Assembly: GCA_016868835.1 (NCBI GenBank)
Contig: VGFR01000010.1
Location: 1 to 33,672, forward strand
Length of the DNA: 33,672 nucleotides
Reading direction: 5' to 3'
DNA from: Bacteroidota bacterium
GTDB lineage: Bacteria; Bacteroidota; Bacteroidia; Flavobacteriales_D; Sanyastnellaceae
Shown: piece after piece, positions 30,332 to 33,672 of the stretch
Layout: each line of letters begins with the position of its first letter
Numbering within the stretch: position 1 is the first letter of the stretch
Position numbers and translations under genes: made by a program
The notes under the pieces: generated by a model
The model's database searches: none
Seen by the model: only the letters and a program-made list of their open reading frames with translations
Told to the model about the DNA's origin: nothing

Positions 30332-32402
30332 GCAGTTGATTTGTTATTGGCAAATGTATAGTAAAGCGGGTACCACCTTCGGGTACATTTTGGAAATCGA
30401 TGATGCCGTTGTGTTCGGCAACAATACCGTGAACAATGCTTAAGCCGAGGCCAGTACCTTCACCAACGTCTTTGGTGGTAAAGAAGGGCTCGAAAATTTT
30501 GTCGTGAATTTGATCTGGAATACCGACCCCATTATCGGAAATATGAATGAGAATATATTCATTTCGTTGAACAGATTCAATGGTAATGATTCGGTCTTTT
30601 GGCTGTCTATTTGGAAGTTTTGTTGCCTGAACTGCGTTGGTAATTAAGTTCATGAAAACTTGGCTGAGTTTACCCGGATAGCAGTCAATTTTGGGAAGAT
30701 CTTTTGCTAAGTGTATGTTGAGCGTTACTTCCGCTTTTGTCATATTCTTCATGACTACAAGAGTTGAAGAAAGGCATTCATTGATATCTGCAGAGACGCG
30801 TTCACTTTTATCCATTCGCGAGAAGATTCTCAATCCTTTCACAATTTCAGCAGTTCTTTTAGAGCCTTCTTCGATGCCGTTTAGGAGTTGCGATATTTCT
30901 TCTTTCAGGAAGTCGATTTCAAGATTTTTATATTGAGCTTTGAGATTATTTAATTTGAGTTGTAGATCGCTATCATTTTCGAGATTGGCGTATTGTTCAA
31001 GGAGAGACAGAATATCTTGAACATCGCGTTTTAAAGGGCCAACATTAGATTGAACGAAGTTGATTGGATTGTTGATTTCATGGGCTATACCAGCGGTCAT
31101 TTGGCCCAAGGATGCTAGTTTTTCCGATTCAACGAGTTGCTGTTGGGTGGTTTTCAGATCGGCCAGCGCTTGATTAAGTTCTGAATTTCTATTTTCTAGA
31201 TCAAGCGTACGTTCATGCACTTTATTTTCGAGGTAGGTGTTTTGTTCTTTCACGAGCCTCTCATTTTCTTGCATGGTTGTAAAAGCGAGTTGTTGTGAAA
31301 TTTCTTTTTCTTGTTTGAGTACATTAATCCGATCTGCCAATGCGAAGGAAAGGAGAAGAATTTCAATAACAGAACCAACGGGCAATGCGAAGTTTGTGAA
31401 CGTATTGAATGGCAGTAGTCCGAAATTTCGCAAAGCATAGACCATTAAACCCACTATAAATAAACACCAAGACAGAAGAAAAAATCTCGCAGGTCTAAAT
31501 CCTGATCTAATAGCCTTCATGGATGCAAAGATCAAGATCAATGCAGAGGCAGCGCCAAGATTAAGAATTAGCTGTACATAAAAATGCTTGCCAAAAAAGG
31601 AACAAACAATGGCAAATAAATACAAGCTTAAAAAAACATTTAACACTTTATGAATTATAGGCACAAATTCTTTTGTTCTGATAAAGTTTTGTGTGAATAA
31701 GATTGTTGCCACACCACTTAGAGCTGGAATTATAGATATTAGAATTGATTTGATTTCAATTTCGGGTGGAAACCAAGATTGTATAAAACCATAAAGAACA
31801 AATTGAGTAATGCCTACCGTAGAAATATAAAAAATATAGTAGAGGTAAACATTATCTCTTACAGTAAAATAAATAATTACGTTGTATATGAACATTGCCA
31901 ATAATATTCCCAAGTAAATCAAGAATATTGAATTTTCAGACTCCTCTGTCTTCTGAAGTGTACTCAAATCAGAAAAGATTATTGGAACGAGAAGCTGATC
32001 ATAACTACTCACAACAAGTAGCAACTCCAATTTGTCGGTCCCATCATTTACGAGTGGAAATGAAATACGTCCCTCATTACTGACGAGTTCACCACCTGTA
32101 TGAGAATATATTGAATCATTTGTTACCTGAAAAAACTCAATGCTATCAAGTATTGGATTATCTATTAAAAGAATCTTATCACCACTCCAAAAATCTTTTG
32201 AAACTATTTTTCTAATCCGTATTGTATACTTATCCTCAGAAAGTCCAAAATTCAAATTCTCACCTTGATTTTGTATCCATCCTAATTTTTCTGATGACCG
32301 AATCTCTGATTTTGAAATCCTCCCTGAAATAAATTCAACTTGCCCAAAAATATTTAGGCAACTGAAAACAGAGATCACGAATAATATACTGACTCTATTC
32401 AT
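30324..32402 (-). CDS. sensor histidine kinase with 7TMR-DISM-type sensor module
   Basis: Signal peptide, N-terminal extracellular domain, about 7 TM segments (IFLIYLGILLAMFIYNVIIYFTVRDNVYLYYIFYI...), coiled coil, H-box LASLGQMTAGIAHEINNPINFVQSN, N/G boxes LITNAVQATKLPNRQ, ISDNGVGIPDQIHDKIFEPFFTTKDVGEGTGLGLSIVHGIV. Confidence 0.92.
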   Translation of the reverse strand: MNRVSILFVISVFSCLNIFGQVEFISGRISKSEIRSSEKLGWIQNQGENLNFGLSEDKYTIRIRKIVSKDFWSGDKILLIDNPILDSIEFFQVTNDSIYSHTGGELVSNEGRISFPLVNDGTDKLELLLVVSSYDQLLVPIIFSDLSTLQKTEESENSIFLIYLGILLAMFIYNVIIYFTVRDNVYLYYIFYISTVGITQFVLYGFIQSWFPPEIEIKSILISIIPALSGVATILFTQNFIRTKEFVPIIHKVLNVFLSLYLFAIVCSFFGKHFYVQLILNLGAASALILIFASMKAIRSGFRPARFFLLSWCLFIVGLMVYALRNFGLLPFNTFTNFALPVGSVIEILLLSFALADRINVLKQEKEISQQLAFTTMQENERLVKEQNTYLENKVHERTLDLENRNSELNQALADLKTTQQQLVESEKLASLGQMTAGIAHEINNPINFVQSNVGPLKRDVQDILSLLEQYANLENDSDLQLKLNNLKAQYKNLEIDFLKEEISQLLNGIEEGSKRTAEIVKGLRIFSRMDKSERVSADINECLSSTLVVMKNMTKAEVTLNIHLAKDLPKIDCYPGKLSQVFMNLITNAVQATKLPNRQPKDRIITIESVQRNEYILIHISDNGVGIPDQIHDKIFEPFFTTKDVGEGTGLGLSIVHGIVAEHNGIIDFQNVPEGGTRFTIHLPITNQLHG

Positions 32403-33112
32403 ATTGAAAGCGCATATTCAATTTTAGTAATTCCATTTCCTATTGATTCTTCGCACAAAATCAATGGATTTTGACGTATCTCAATGATTTTTTTTCTTTC
32501 ATTCTCATCTGAATCGAACATGTGATTAACATCTCTCTGCAGAGTAATATGTGCAAATTGATTCGCACCGTCGTAATAGATTCTTCCACCGTCTGCCAAA
32601 GATTCAACGAGTCGAAAACCATATTTGGAAGAAATACGATATGTGTAGGCTGAGCAAAGGGCTATAACTGATTGGAAATTCAATATGCCCGCTAAGGCTA
32701 AAGCGGCTCGAATACTATAAACACTACCTATACCCAATCCAGCAACAGCAACAGAGTTCCAAAGACCGCATAACTCCACAATTGGCGGGTTAAATACACT
32801 CAAATATTCGTTTAAGTTTGGTATGTCATCACCGACTGCACTTTGAATAGGCAATTGTATTTTATCACCTATTTTCTGTAATCTTGACCCTCCATATACC
32901 TCGCCCTCTGGCGATTCAATTACAATAACATAGGTGTCAGGATTAAACATCCACTCTTCTGTTGCACTCGATAATTTAAATCCAAAAGCTTCTAGAACAC
33001 CTAAATGACCCACCCTAAACTGCATACAACTTTCAAAATCATCAACAGCTCTAAATGCACGAATTCTGAGTTCGGGTATACTACTTTCTGATGCAGAAAT
33101 ACTAAAACTCAT
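32399..33112 (-). CDS. GNAT-fold acyltransferase, autoinducer-synthase/FeeM-like
   Basis: RAFRAVDDFESCMQFRVGHLGVLEAFGF, YVIVIESPEGEVYGGSRLQ and VELCGLWNSVAVAGLGIGSVYSIRAALALA...YTYRISSKYGFRLV resemble the LuxI/FeeM-type N-acyltransferase layout (R motif, vGxxRL strand, E-L-x-x-x block, C-terminal Gf). Family assigned by eye. Confidence 0.6.
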   Translation of the reverse strand: MSFSISASESSIPELRIRAFRAVDDFESCMQFRVGHLGVLEAFGFKLSSATEEWMFNPDTYVIVIESPEGEVYGGSRLQKIGDKIQLPIQSAVGDDIPNLNEYLSVFNPPIVELCGLWNSVAVAGLGIGSVYSIRAALALAGILNFQSVIALCSAYTYRISSKYGFRLVESLADGGRIYYDGANQFAHITLQRDVNHMFDSDENERKKIIEIRQNPLILCEESIGNGITKIEYALSI

Positions 33113-33672
33113 TAGCTAAACCTTTCTGATATATCCAAATAATACCGGCCACTATTGATATGCTCTCCTAGTAAGAGTTTTCTTGACAATATAGTAGCAG
33201 TTGCCCCCCCAAACATGACATCACCACCCAATTGAGGCCATGTATCCAATGTCCTCCCTATCTCTTTGAAAGACTCTACTCCTCTTTTTGACGCACTATT
33301 CAGATCTACAAATCTCATTAATACTTCTTTGTTTGTTGATCGCAATAACAATTCTATTTCTGAATCCTTTATTAATCCATGGAAAATTTCTTCGACGAAC
33401 CTATAATCTTCGACATCCAATAGTCCCCGGTCACTTGTCTCCATCAATAATGGAATTCTTTTTTTTCGTGCCTCAATTCTTAACAATAGTTTAACTATAC
33501 CAGAATCACATTCATCTACTACAAGGTCAATTCCATTGCTATCATTAAAAAATGATTGAATATTTGAAGAATCAATACCCACATCATAGGTTTTAACAAT
33601 AATAAACGGGTCTATTTCCAATATCCAACGATAAGCAAGCTGCACTTTTGAGACACCAACGTCTTTTATTCC
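33112..33672 (-). CDS. E1-like/ThiF-family protein, Rv1355c-type C-terminal portion (N-terminus beyond the window)
   Basis: The open frame runs past the track's GTG start to the window edge: GIKDVGVSKVQLAYRWILEIDPFIIVKTYDVGIDSSNIQSFFNDSNGIDLVVDECDSGIVKLLLRIEARKKRIPLLMETSDRG matches the E1/ThiF post-nucleotide-binding region (K(V)xxAxxxxxxIDPxIxVxxYxxGI...DLVVDExD...ARxxxIPLL). The tail TWPQLGGDVMFGGATATILSRKLLLGE is Rv1355c-family-like. Confidence 0.65.
   Translation of the reverse strand, partial: GIKDVGVSKVQLAYRWILEIDPFIIVKTYDVGIDSSNIQSFFNDSNGIDLVVDECDSGIVKLLLRIEARKKRIPLLMETSDRGLLDVEDYRFVEEIFHGLIKDSEIELLLRSTNKEVLMRFVDLNSASKRGVESFKEIGRTLDTWPQLGGDVMFGGATATILSRKLLLGEHINSGRYYLDISERFS

Overview
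The window is a Bacteroidota-type chromosomal segment, probably Flavobacteriales-like. This assignment rests on protein style, a T9SS sorting tail and conserved gene neighbourhoods, not on a database search. Left to right it contains: partial alaS (-), an M23 peptidase and a MerR regulator (+); a UbiA-type prenyltransferase / multi-TM protein / HAD-IB phosphatase run (-); a light-related cluster (+) of Cry-DASH, a TIGR03643/DUF2805-like protein and an FeS-BCP/PhrB-like photolyase; an unlisted 51-aa CxxC peptide and a T9SS-secreted protein (-); acs and a frameshifted SSS-like symporter (+); tRNA-Ser(GGA) and tRNA-Phe(GAA); a long minus-strand array (guaB, two parvulin PPIases, MoxR ATPase, GT4, MBOAT, SGNH-like partner); a lipoprotein/outer-membrane protein pair and gdhA (-); a frameshifted MMPL/RND exporter (+); and at the right edge four genes with overlapping junctions. 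These four encode an E1/ThiF-like protein (truncated by the window), a GNAT/autoinducer-synthase-like acyltransferase, a 7TMR-DISM-type histidine kinase and a receiver-only response regulator. This last cluster is the best candidate for an undescribed system: a putative small-molecule synthesis-and-sensing module. Other notable points are a PhrB-like photolyase lacking the CxxC...C cluster-ligand region, a hidden CxxC small ORF, two single-base frameshifts, and three convergent gene pairs whose stop codons share one TTAA palindrome.
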